Below, one piece after another: positions 16,421-24,568 of a DNA stretch of 38,831 nt. Source of the DNA: Moduliflexus sp964602655 (GTDB lineage: Bacteria > Moduliflexota > Moduliflexia > Moduliflexales > Moduliflexaceae); NCBI GenBank assembly GCA_964602655.1, contig CAZRSF010000064.1:1-38831 (forward strand). The letters are read 5' to 3'. The position numbers were made by a program, and so were the translations under genes. The notes beneath the pieces were generated by a model. It was given only the letters and a program-made list of their open reading frames with translations. It had not been told where the DNA came from and searched no databases. Position 1 is the first letter of the stretch. Each line of letters begins with the position of its first letter.

Positions 16421-19076
16421 AGAACTGTTCTCCTTTATGCTATCCGAGGTTAGTAGCGTTCGAATTCCTCATCTAAGCGATCTCCCGTAGGAAGGTTTTC
16501 TGAATGCTCTATTCCTTTTGCGATTGGCTCTTTGACGTGAACGCTTCCCCGTGGTTTTTTTCGGTGCGCCTGTCGTTGTTTAGTCTGTTGCTGTTCAGCC
16601 TCTCCAGTGTGAAAAAACGCGATCATTTCTTGAAGTTGCTCGGCCTGTCCTGCCAATTCTTCGGAGGTCGCCGCCATTTCTTCAGAGATTGAAGAGTTTT
16701 GCTGGATGACCGTATCCAATTGCTGAATAGCGCGGCTAATCTGTTCCACTCCCGATGATTGTTCGCGGCTGGCGGCGCCGATTTCCTGCACTAAATCCGC
16801 CGTCTTTTGAATATCTGGCACAAGCGTGCTCAGCATGTCGCCCGCCCGTTCCGCAGTATCAATGCTCTGGCTGGCCATTTGATTGATTTCCGAGGAGGCA
16901 TCCTGCGATCTCGACGCTAACGCGCGGACTTCCGCCGCGACGACCGCAAATCCTTTGCCGTATTCCTGCGCTTTTGCGGCTTCAATCGTGGCATTTAACG
17001 AGAGCGTGTGCGTTTGGCGGGCAATCTCTTCGATAATTGTCACTTTGCGCACGATTTCCCGCATCGCCGTGACGGTTTGCGCGACGGCTTCACCGCTCTT
17101 GCTGGCATCGGCGGCGGCTTTCGTCGCAATTTTTTCAGTTTGGATCGCGTTGTCCGCATTCTGGTGAATATTGGCCGCCATCTCTTCCATCGAAGAAGAG
17201 GCTTCTTCCGAAGCGGCGGCCTGTTCCGTTGCGCCTTGCGACATTTCCGTTGCGCCGCTGCTCAGCGATTCGCTTCCGGTCGCGACATTTTCCGCCGCAT
17301 ATTTGACGTCTGACACCACCTGTCGGAATTTCGAAAGCATCTCTTGCAAGGCTTTCGCTAATGTGCCGATTTCATCTCGTTGATTGACGAGTAACTGGGC
17401 TGTTAAATCGCCGCCAGCAATTATTTTTGCAAAATCTACGCTCTGGATGATTGGGGCGACGATCTGTTTTGCAATGATCGAGATGAATGCGAATGTGACA
17501 ATAATAATGCCGCCAGCAATCCACGCCTGCCGAATCAAATCCTGGCGAGCGCGGGCATGCATTCCCTGTATTAATTCATCAACTGCGGCCATCGCCACCT
17601 GTTGAGGCAGGCTCATCATGACGCTCCATGGCGTTTGCGCTTTGCCAATGTATAGCGGAACGCTCACGGTAATCAAATCGGCGTTAAAATCCGAGGCGAC
17701 TTTGCCGCTTTGAACATTCGCTAAAATCTGTTGCCACTGTTCCGGCTGCCAGGTCTGAATTGGCTTGCCTACCATTTCTGGCCGCCCGCTTAATCCGGCG
17801 ATAACGCCACGATGGCTGATGACCGCAATCGTTCCCGCGCCTTGATAAAACGCAGCGCTTGCCTGTTCGACTAAGGTTTGGATAAATTCAATCGAGAGGT
17901 CAACTCCGGCGATCCCATAGAATGTCTGTTCGACGACAATCGGAGTAATGGTCGAAACCATCCAGGTTGTGCTGTCTTGCACTGAGTAGGCATACGGATC
18001 GATAATGCTTTCTTGTTTCGTTTCCCGAGGACGCAAATAAAATTCTCCAGTCCGAAGACCGTTCGCGTCCAGGGTGGCATCTTCATACCCCTGAACAACA
18101 TCCTGCCGAATCTCTCCGGCGGCGTTGCGGCTCCAATACGTGAGCAAGCGACCGGTCGCATCATAGCCGGGGGTGTTGGCATATCGCGCGTCTTGTCCAT
18201 CAACATTTGGTTCCCAGAGGGTATAAGTTCCAAGAAACGATGGGTTGCGCTGCAAGGCGCTGTGCAACATCTGATTGATCTGTTCACGCTCTATTGTTAG
18301 CTGAATTTGCGGGGTTTTGATCCCTGCGAGAATATCAGCGAACGTCCGCCCGGCGTCCATCGCGACTTCTAATTCGGCGTCAATGTTCATGGCTAAAGAC
18401 TCCGCTTCCTTTCGCAATAAATCTTCCGTCACCGTTCTCAATAAGGCGCTGCTCGATTCAGTGACCATACGTTCCGTGCGTTGGGCAGCAAAGAGATTAT
18501 AGATCACTAATGCAATGGCTAATACCAAAAAACAACTGCCAAATATCACCACTAATTTTGTGCGTAAGGATCGAAATTGCATAGAACTGTTCTCCTTTAT
18601 GCTATCCGAGGTTAGTAGCGTTCGAATTCCTCATCTAAGCGATCTCCCGTAGGAAGGTTTTCTGAATGCTCTATTCCTTTTGCGATTGGCTCTTTGACGT
18701 GAACGCTTCCCCGTGGTTTTTTTCGGTGCGCCTGTCGTTGTTTAGTCTGTTGCTGTTCAGCCTCTCCAGTGTGAAAAAACGCGATCATTTCTTGAAGTTG
18801 CTCGGCCTGTCCTGCCAATTCTTCGGAGGTCGCCGCCATTTCTTCAGAGATTGAAGAGTTTTGCTGGATGACCGTATCCAATTGCTGAATAGCGCGGCTA
18901 ATCTGTTCCACTCCCGATGATTGTTCGCGGCTGGCGGCGCCGATTTCCTGCACTAAATCCGCCGTCTTTTGAATATCTGGCACAAGCGTGCTCAGCATGT
19001 CGCCCGCCCGTTCCGCAGTATCAATGCTCTGGCTGGCCATTTGATTGATTTCCGAGGAGGCATCCTGCGATCTCGA
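14818..19076. repeat. 2162-bp tandem duplication spanning the MCP genes
   Basis: Bases 14818-16914 and 16980-19076 appear identical at a constant offset of 2162 bp, about 2.1 kb, by visual comparison. The unit covers the 5' three-quarters of one receptor gene, the 29-bp intergenic spacer and the 3' quarter of another. A 65-bp zone (16915-16979) matches neither parent perfectly and marks the crossover region. Confidence 0.9.
16450..18582 (-). CDS. Chimeric methyl-accepting chemotaxis protein (MCP2)
   Basis: 710 aa with the same topology as MCP1: TM1, dCache, TM2, HAMP, signalling domain. Its N-terminal about 534 residues are identical to MCP1. The C-terminal part, from the signalling tip to the final EFERY, is identical to MCP3 (for example IDTAERAGDMLSTLV and HTGEAEQQQTKQRQ). 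Genes on the minus strand run MCP3-MCP2-MCP1, exactly what one unequal crossover between MCP3 and MCP1 in the conserved signalling region would give. The reading frame is intact, so it should make a receptor with MCP1 ligand specificity and MCP3 output/adaptation tail. Short-read assembly could collapse or create such a repeat. Confidence 0.93.
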   Translation of the reverse strand: MQFRSLRTKLVVIFGSCFLVLAIALVIYNLFAAQRTERMVTESSSALLRTVTEDLLRKEAESLAMNIDAELEVAMDAGRTFADILAGIKTPQIQLTIEREQINQMLHSALQRNPSFLGTYTLWEPNVDGQDARYANTPGYDATGRLLTYWSRNAAGEIRQDVVQGYEDATLDANGLRTGEFYLRPRETKQESIIDPYAYSVQDSTTWMVSTITPIVVEQTFYGIAGVDLSIEFIQTLVEQASAAFYQGAGTIAVISHRGVIAGLSGRPEMVGKPIQTWQPEQWQQILANVQSGKVASDFNADLITVSVPLYIGKAQTPWSVMMSLPQQVAMAAVDELIQGMHARARQDLIRQAWIAGGIIIVTFAFISIIAKQIVAPIIQSVDFAKIIAGGDLTAQLLVNQRDEIGTLAKALQEMLSKFRQVVSDVKYAAENVATGSESLSSGATEMSQGATEQAAASEEASSSMEEMAANIHQNADNAIQTEKIATKAAADASKSGEAVAQTVTAMREIVRKVTIIEEIARQTHTLSLNATIEAAKAQEYGKGFAVVAAEVRALASRSQDASSEINQMASQSIDTAERAGDMLSTLVPDIQKTADLVQEIGAASREQSSGVEQISRAIQQLDTVIQQNSSISEEMAATSEELAGQAEQLQEMIAFFHTGEAEQQQTKQRQAHRKKPRGSVHVKEPIAKGIEHSENLPTGDRLDEEFERY

Positions 19077-20534
19077 AGCCAATGCGCGGACTTCCGCCGC
19101 GACGACCGCAAATCCTTTGCCGTATTCTTGCGCTTTCGCGGCTTCAATCGTGGCGTTCAGCGACAGAGTGTGTGTTTGGCGAGCAATCTCTTCAATAATC
19201 GTAATTTTCCGTACAATTTCCCGCATTGCGGTGACAGTCTGGGCGACCGCTTCGCCGCTTTTCTGCGCATCGTTGGCGGCTTTGATCGCAATTTTTTCCG
19301 TCTGTGTCGCATTTTCCGCATTTTGCCGGATATTGGCGGACATTTCTTCCATTGAGGAGGAGGCTTCTTCTCCGGCGGCAGCCTGCTCAGTCGCGCCATT
19401 CGACATCTCTGACGCCCCGGAGCTGATCGCCTGACTCCCGTCGGCGACATTCTCCGCCGCGTTTTTTACATTCGACACGACCTGCCGGAGTTTTATAATC
19501 ATCTGGCTCATCGCTTGTAATAACTCGCCTAATTCATCCTGACGCGTGACCGCGAACGTTTCAGAAATATCGCCGGCAGAGACCTTTTTTACATATTCGA
19601 CGGTCTCGCGAATCGGTTTCACCAAATTTTTGACCATCAGTCTCCAAATCTCCAGAGACACCACGCTTACGCTAACCAGGCTTAAGAGAATTGCCAGGTT
19701 CCGAGTCTTTTCGATGGTCTCAAACAGTTCATTTTTTTCAATCGTTGCTACCACGACCCATCCATTACGCGCACATGTCTGAAACTGCATTATTTTTTCA
19801 ACGCCCTGCCAAAGATAGGTTCTCTGCCCTTGCTTTTTGGCAAAAATTTCGTCTTCCTGGCCACCCTTTGTCAAAATAATGCTTTTGTTCGGGTGCGCTA
19901 AAAATCTGCCCATTTGATCGATCATCGTGAAATAACCGTTTTTCCCGATTTTTTGCTGGCTGATGCGCATGTCTGAAAAATGCGTTAAGTCAAGAGAGGT
20001 GCCAAGAATTCCAACCACATTACCATTCACCATCATTGGCGCCGTGATTAATACAACAGGGTTGCCGCTATCAGGCGACAGACCCGCCGCGCTCATCCAG
20101 ACCTTTCCTTGTTGCGCTTGCGTGATATTTTCAGCATATTCCGGAGTCTTGCTGAGATCAAGTCCGATTTGCTGCCGCGTCGAATTCATGAAGACAGCGC
20201 CCTGGGGATTGGTTAAAAAAATCGCTTCATAGGCCGGGGAATGTTGATGATAGCTGGTTAAACGCTGCTGCGCTTCGGCGCTCCCCTGTTCCAAGCAGGC
20301 ATTGAGCAAGAGCGATTCCTGGCTGATCAACGTAATCTCTCGTTCCCGCTCTTCCAGCCAGAGGGTCAACTCATCAACCGTGCGTTGAACAATTTTTGCT
20401 AAATATTCGGTGTTCTGAGACAAAATTACCTTTGATGACTGCCAATACGAGATGAACATCAAGATGGCGATGGTGATAATCATCAGCGGAATAATCGTCA
20501 CAAGCAGTTTGTTTTTGAGACTGATCTGTCGCAT
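18612..20534 (-). CDS. Methyl-accepting chemotaxis protein, second sensor type (MCP3)
   Basis: 640 aa. TM1 is at about 9-29. The periplasmic dCache-like domain (30-278) is unrelated in detail to that of MCP1/2 and contains GNVVGILGTSLDL and KNGYFTMIDQMGRFLAHPN. TM2 is at about 279-300, then HAMP and signalling domain with EIARQTHTLSLNATIEAAKA. The last residues are EFERY, again fitting a CheR/CheB-docking pentapeptide. It is the first receptor gene after cheW (47-bp gap). Its 3' about 470 bp is duplicated at the 3' end of MCP2. Confidence 0.95.
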   Translation of the reverse strand: MRQISLKNKLLVTIIPLMIITIAILMFISYWQSSKVILSQNTEYLAKIVQRTVDELTLWLEEREREITLISQESLLLNACLEQGSAEAQQRLTSYHQHSPAYEAIFLTNPQGAVFMNSTRQQIGLDLSKTPEYAENITQAQQGKVWMSAAGLSPDSGNPVVLITAPMMVNGNVVGILGTSLDLTHFSDMRISQQKIGKNGYFTMIDQMGRFLAHPNKSIILTKGGQEDEIFAKKQGQRTYLWQGVEKIMQFQTCARNGWVVVATIEKNELFETIEKTRNLAILLSLVSVSVVSLEIWRLMVKNLVKPIRETVEYVKKVSAGDISETFAVTRQDELGELLQAMSQMIIKLRQVVSNVKNAAENVADGSQAISSGASEMSNGATEQAAAGEEASSSMEEMSANIRQNAENATQTEKIAIKAANDAQKSGEAVAQTVTAMREIVRKITIIEEIARQTHTLSLNATIEAAKAQEYGKGFAVVAAEVRALASRSQDASSEINQMASQSIDTAERAGDMLSTLVPDIQKTADLVQEIGAASREQSSGVEQISRAIQQLDTVIQQNSSISEEMAATSEELAGQAEQLQEMIAFFHTGEAEQQQTKQRQAHRKKPRGSVHVKEPIAKGIEHSENLPTGDRLDEEFERY

Positions 20535-20581
20535 GTTGTCCTCCGTGTTATTGGTTTCGAAATAGAGAATAGTTTCGGTTC

Positions 20582-21010
20582 TTATGGGTGTAAAATCGCC
20601 TCAAGATCGAGAATGAGCAGTAAGTTGTCATGTTCCTGGCATACTGATTGAAGATAACGGGCCAGCGCGCCCTGCATGGTCTCCGGCGGCGGCTGTAATT
20701 GGTCTGCCGCGACTTCGACAATCGTGGCCATGCGATCGACAAACAGGCAAATCGCCTCGTCTTTTGCCTGCGCCACGACATTCATGCCGGTGGTTTCGTC
20801 TTCTAATGCAGGCAAACCGAATAACCGCCGCAAGGCGATGACAGTGACAATATTGCCGCGCAGATTCATTAAGCCTCGGATATATTCCGGGACTAACGCC
20901 ACCGGCGTGATCGTTCGATAATGGAGAATCTCCTGGACATCAACGACCTTGACGCCGCATAAATTCGTGTCAACCCAAAACGTCATCAATTGCGCCATTT
21001 CAGAATTCAT
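20582..21010 (-). CDS. cheW: Chemotaxis coupling protein CheW
   Basis: 142 aa, a single CheW domain that links receptors to CheA. The sequence FWVDTNLCGVKVVDVQEIL, followed by VPEYIRGLMNLRGNIVTVIALRRLFGLP, is the family core (the conserved NLRG turn is present). ATGA overlap with the end of cheA (21007-21010) indicates translational coupling. It is followed by the three receptor genes. Confidence 0.95.
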   Translation of the reverse strand: MNSEMAQLMTFWVDTNLCGVKVVDVQEILHYRTITPVALVPEYIRGLMNLRGNIVTVIALRRLFGLPALEDETTGMNVVAQAKDEAICLFVDRMATIVEVAADQLQPPPETMQGALARYLQSVCQEHDNLLLILDLEAILHP

Positions 21011-23661
21011 CCGTTCTCTCCTCGTTTTCTCGTGCGTAAGATGAGTTGTTCCAGCGTTTGCAACACCTCGTCACGGTCCAATTTGATGCGGTATTCATCA
21101 ATGCCAGCGGTCATGCCTTTTTGCCGATCTTCTTCGCCGGAAAGTGCCGTCACAGCCATCACCGGAAGATGCTGCCAGGCGGCATTGGATTTGATCGCCT
21201 TCGTCAATTCATAGCCGTTACAATGGGGCATCTCAATATCGGTGATGACGACGTCCACCATCTGTTGCTTCAAGATGTCTAACGCTTCATTTCCGTGTGC
21301 GGCGGTGATGACTTGATAACCGGCAGAATTCAGGTAGGATTCCTCGATATTCAAGAAGAATTTCGAATCTTCGACTAATAGCACTCGAATTTGACGGCGT
21401 TCCGCTTCCGACAGCTTGCTCGCTAATAGTTGTTGATACCACGCTGGATACGCTAATTCGATTAAGCCGTGCACATCAAGAATCAATACGGCCTTGCCGT
21501 CTATCATCGTTGAACCTAACACGCCTTTTTGCCTGAAGCGTTTGGTATCGATTTGCGTGTTGATTTCGACCGTATTAATGACTGTTTGGGCGATTAAGCC
21601 AATCTCTTTTTCCACCGTAAACACTAACAGAGAAAGCATCGGTTTTTCTGGCGGCTGCGCAAGATGCAAGAGCGGTTCTAACCGCATCAGCGGCAACGCT
21701 TCATTGCGATATTGCAAGATATCATAGCCCCCGGACGTTTGAATACGGCTCGTCTCAAATGTTTCGATCCGTTCGACAAACGCTAATGGAACGCCATAAT
21801 ATTCATTCGCGCCCGCCGTAAACAGGACAATGGTTTGGTGTTGCTCTGTGCCTGACGGTGTCTGCGGCGATGGCGTCGCGTGCGCTTCCAGATGTTCCGC
21901 GCGCTGAAACTCGTCGAGTTTGAAACGCGCTGCGGCAAATAACGCCCGAACATTCAGAATGAGCGCCACATTGCCATTGCCTAAAATTGTCGCGCCGTCA
22001 TAGCAGGCTTGCTGCTTGATATGCCGCCCCAACGGTTTGACGACAATTTCTTCGGTATCGCTCACATCGTCAACCAACAGGCCGAAGCGATGGTCGTCAG
22101 TCGAAAGCACGATAATATGGGGATTTTCGTTATCGGTCGTGTCCAGTTCAGGGAGTTGCAGTATGCGAGTCAAACGGATGAGCGGCAGGAGTTCGCCGCG
22201 CAAACGATACACCTCGGCTCCGCCAATTTGCTGGATGCCGCGCGTCGAGGCATTCACGAGTTCCAGGCGCGTCAATTCGTCCAAATTTTGCTGCGGAATC
22301 ACGAAATGCCGGTCGTGTGCCGAAACCAACAGCCCGGAAATAATAGCTAATGTCATCGGAATGCGAAGATGAAACGTGGTGCCCCGATCCTGCGTGGTAA
22401 GAATTTCAATGACGCCGCCCATCTGATTGAGATTCCGCTTGACGACATCCATTCCGACTCCGCGCCCGGAGATGCTGGTGACGGTTTTCGCCGTAGAAAA
22501 ACCCGGCTGGAAAATCATATCCATCAAGGCAGGGGCGCTTATGCCGGCGGCCTGTTGCGGCGTGAGAAGCTTCAACGCGACGGCCTGCTTTTTGACCTGG
22601 TCGATATCGATGCCTGCGCCATCGTCAGCGACTTCGATATGCGCCTGCCCGTTTTCATGATAGGCGCGAATCGTAATCGTACCGGTCGGCGGTTTGCCGT
22701 GTTGACGGCGGATTGTCGGAGATTCGATCCCATGATCGATGGCATTGCGGATCAGATGTACCAGCGGTTCTTTGAGACCTTCGATCAAGGTGCGATCCAG
22801 TTCCGTCTTCTGCCCTTCCATGCGCAATTGCACGTCTTTGCCGTATTGCTGCGAGAGGTCGCGCACCAATCGGGGAAACATGCCGAATACCTGCCGAATT
22901 TCCTGCATGCGGGCTTTTAACATCGTTTCTTGCAGGTCGGAGATGACATGATGCAATTGCTGCGCAATCGCCTGCCACCCCGGATCGCGAGCGTCATTGG
23001 CTTTTCGTACGACCTGATTGCGCGCAAGCACTAATTCCCCGGTCAGATTCATCAGATGATCCAATACCGTCACATTCACATGGATGCGCGTATCCTCGAT
23101 TGATTCGCTCAGTGGTTCATCGGCGGGGAGTGGCGCAGCCGGTTCCGTCGAATTCGGCGGCAGCGGCGCCTTTGCGTCAAGGGCGAGCGCGTCGGATCGT
23201 TCGGGAGATCGTTCGACAGGGGGCGCGCCCCTGACCGCCGGGCAGAGCTCGCTGTTCTCTGCGGCAGGCGTTTGCCCCGCAGAGATGAGTTGCAAATGCC
23301 GAATGACGTCATGGAAGTCATGTTCCCCCTCCTGACCGTTGCGTTCCAGCGAGAGAAGAATCGCGCGGATGCTGTCTATCGCGTGAAGCACGCACGTCGT
23401 CTGTCGCGCAGTCAGCCGAAGCTCGCCTCGCCGCACCTTATCCAACATCTCTTCGGTCGAATGCGCGAGTTTTTCCAAAGAAGGCAGGTTGAGAAATCCG
23501 GCGCTGCCTTTGATCGTATGAATCATCCGAAACAGATCGGCAACCAATTCCTGATTATCGGGGTGCTGTTCCAAAGAGATCAACTGCTGATCGATCCGTT
23601 GTAAATTCTCCTGCGACTCCATCAAAAAATCACGAAGGACGGCATCCATTTTAAATGGCAT
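21007..23661 (-). CDS. cheA: Hybrid chemotaxis histidine kinase CheA with second CheW-like domain and receiver
   Basis: 884 aa from ATG 23659-23661. HPt domain with H48 (MIHTIKGSAGF), a Pro/Ala-rich linker in place of a P2 domain (about 130-190), dimerization helices (from about 192), and ATPase with RNAIDHG (N306), DDGAGI (346) and GRGVGMDVV (399). A CheW-like P5 domain (about 436-584) and a second CheW-like domain (about 609-744) follow, then a receiver (758-879) with D808 and K860. Fused CheA-CheW-REC kinases occur in gliding or complex Che systems and often lack separate CheY. The frame is open 51 codons further upstream, but that extension overlaps the promoter. No clear Shine-Dalgarno is seen, and a leader hairpin lies 17 nt upstream. 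No cheR, cheB, cheY or flagellar gene is in the window. Confidence 0.94.
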   Translation of the reverse strand: MPFKMDAVLRDFLMESQENLQRIDQQLISLEQHPDNQELVADLFRMIHTIKGSAGFLNLPSLEKLAHSTEEMLDKVRRGELRLTARQTTCVLHAIDSIRAILLSLERNGQEGEHDFHDVIRHLQLISAGQTPAAENSELCPAVRGAPPVERSPERSDALALDAKAPLPPNSTEPAAPLPADEPLSESIEDTRIHVNVTVLDHLMNLTGELVLARNQVVRKANDARDPGWQAIAQQLHHVISDLQETMLKARMQEIRQVFGMFPRLVRDLSQQYGKDVQLRMEGQKTELDRTLIEGLKEPLVHLIRNAIDHGIESPTIRRQHGKPPTGTITIRAYHENGQAHIEVADDGAGIDIDQVKKQAVALKLLTPQQAAGISAPALMDMIFQPGFSTAKTVTSISGRGVGMDVVKRNLNQMGGVIEILTTQDRGTTFHLRIPMTLAIISGLLVSAHDRHFVIPQQNLDELTRLELVNASTRGIQQIGGAEVYRLRGELLPLIRLTRILQLPELDTTDNENPHIIVLSTDDHRFGLLVDDVSDTEEIVVKPLGRHIKQQACYDGATILGNGNVALILNVRALFAAARFKLDEFQRAEHLEAHATPSPQTPSGTEQHQTIVLFTAGANEYYGVPLAFVERIETFETSRIQTSGGYDILQYRNEALPLMRLEPLLHLAQPPEKPMLSLLVFTVEKEIGLIAQTVINTVEINTQIDTKRFRQKGVLGSTMIDGKAVLILDVHGLIELAYPAWYQQLLASKLSEAERRQIRVLLVEDSKFFLNIEESYLNSAGYQVITAAHGNEALDILKQQMVDVVITDIEMPHCNGYELTKAIKSNAAWQHLPVMAVTALSGEEDRQKGMTAGIDEYRIKLDRDEVLQTLEQLILRTRKRGENG

Positions 23662-23677
23662 GATATTACGATGGCGA

Positions 23678-23728
23678 AAGGAATGCTGCGTATCCGGCTT
23701 CGACAAGAGCCGATACACAACATTCCTT
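23678..23728 (-). promoter_or_regulatory. Long hairpin in the cheA 5' leader
   Basis: AAGGAATG..TATCCGGCT pairs with AGCCGATA..CATTCCTT over about 20 positions with a few mismatches and a small loop. It lies between the predicted transcription start (about 23779) and the cheA start codon, which lacks an obvious ribosome site. A translation-control role is inference. Confidence 0.45.
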
Positions 23729-23785
23729 GTACATGGTCTCCTGATATAAAGACGATTTCTTCGCGTTTCAGTACGTTCTTTCTTG

Positions 23786-23814
23786 TAAATACAGGCTGTT
23801 ACATGTTGTGTCAA
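23786..23814 (-). promoter_or_regulatory. Predicted sigma-70-type promoter of the che operon
   Basis: On the minus strand TTGACA (23809-23814) and TATTTA (23786-23791) are separated by 17 bp. Transcription would start near 23779, leaving a leader of about 118 nt before cheA. The -35 is perfect and the -10 mediocre. Confidence 0.5.
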
Positions 23815-23833
23815 GTTTTTTTCAAGTAATCCC

Positions 23834-24034
23834 TACAGAGCGTGCAGGCTTTCAACATCTATGGCAAACGATAAAATATTCGACGTTCTATCGGAGCGCA
23901 TTGACCTGGCTCAACTGCTCGCTGGCGGCTCTGGGCCAGAAATGATCATCTGTTGCGAATCTTATGGCGACTGGTACCCGCAATATGCCTGGATAGCCGC
24001 TCATCCAGCCGCCGAATACTGCCACTATTCGTAA
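23834..24034 (+). pseudogene. Possible gene fragment (plus strand), C-terminal phosphotransferase-like
   Basis: An open stretch ending at TAA 24032-24034, with an internal ATG at 23861, reads FDVLSERIDLAQLLAGG then GDWYPQYAWIAAHPAA. The spacing of these blocks resembles the C-terminal helices of aminoglycoside-phosphotransferase-like proteins, whose N-terminal fragment lies on the opposite strand nearby. This is a weak resemblance from memory. It could also be a small unknown gene or chance. Confidence 0.25.
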
Positions 24035-24110
24035 ACGCGGCGGTGTTGCCGCATGTCGCGCAATGGCGCTGAATCGTGTTTGTCGTTTCTTCCTGATAAG
24101 CACTCCACGC
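23946..24110 (-). pseudogene. Remnant with CxxCG zinc-ribbon motif (DUF1062-like?)
   Basis: One minus-strand frame contains TIQRHCATCGNTAAFTNSG, resembling the zinc-ribbon start of DUF1062 proteins (C-x-x-C-G then F-x-N-S-G). There is no start codon, an in-frame stop lies just upstream, and the match fades after the motif. If real, it is a decayed gene. It overlaps the plus-strand fragment, and both cannot be right over the shared part. Confidence 0.25.
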
Positions 24111-24140
24111 TCAAACGAACCCAAGATTTCACAGAGACGT

Positions 24141-24317
24141 TTACGCTCCCATCGCCACATCTCTCAAGCGCGGGCATTTGTTGAATTGCGTTGTCTCAAG
24201 GTGGCGCAGCAACCCATGTATTGCCGGACTCCAGGGCTTGATCGTTCGCCTGACGGTCTTGCCAATCTTCACGACTTGCGAAAGGTTTCCTCCGCCAAGT
24301 TCTACTTCTTGAATCAT
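24141..24317 (-). pseudogene. Truncated aminoglycoside-phosphotransferase-family gene (N-terminal remnant)
   Basis: A 58-codon frame begins at ATG 24315-24317 with a good GAGGAG ribosome site 8 nt upstream. It reads GGGNLSQVVKIGKTVRR, then PWSPAIHGLLRHLE, then CPRL: the N-terminal nucleotide-loop region of the phosphotransferase (APH) family, which normally has 250-300 residues. After residue 51 the similarity stops and a TAA follows. The kinase core with its HxD and DxD motifs is absent, so this is a remnant. Partial family B and family A repeats lie directly upstream and may mark the rearrangement. Confidence 0.55.
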
Positions 24318-24380
24318 GTATGATACTCCTCAAAAGTTTCATGCAAGGCGAGAAGATCATCTTGCGTTTTCTGTTATTAA

Positions 24381-24425
24381 CTGATGTTATGCAGCAGATT
24401 CGAACCTATGACCGCGAACTTCCCT
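24381..24425. mobile_element. Family B element, truncated copy 3
   Basis: CTGATGTTATGCAGCAG and the following bases to CCCTC match the reverse complement of the right end of copies 1 and 2 (terminal repeat plus the GACCGCGAACT block). The rest is missing; a family A repeat begins five bases later at 24430. Confidence 0.7.
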
Positions 24426-24429
24426 CATA

Positions 24430-24567
24430 GGAGACGAAAGGAGCCCAGCCCAGCCATAAATGGCCGGTCTCAAAATCGAAGCAGGCTAAAGCCCGCTGAA
24501 AATCGGGACAGGGCGCTTCAGCGTCCTTGAGCCTTGAGCCATTTATGGCTGGGCTCCTTTCGTCTCC
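24430..24567. repeat. Family A palindromic repeat, copy 3, with extended 20-bp arms
   Basis: Same inner hairpins as copies 1 and 2 (GCAGGCTAAAGCCCGC, AGGGCGCTTCAGCGTCCT) and the same AGCCATAAATGG arms. Here the arms extend outward as a perfect 20-bp inverted repeat, GGAGACGAAAGGAGCCCAGC at 24430-24449 against its complement at 24548-24567. It ends one base before the stop codon of the serine hydrolase gene and would make a strong transcript end for it. Confidence 0.85.
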
Positions 24568-24568
24568 G

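Noticed and set aside
14721..19434. Plus-strand frames opposite the receptor genes, some duplicated exactly
   Set aside because: Their duplication simply follows the 2162-bp tandem repeat. They are shadows of the helical signalling domain.
23662..23814. N-terminal extension of CheA
   Set aside because: It is basic and Cys-containing, unlike an HPt domain, and overlaps the predicted promoter and leader hairpin.
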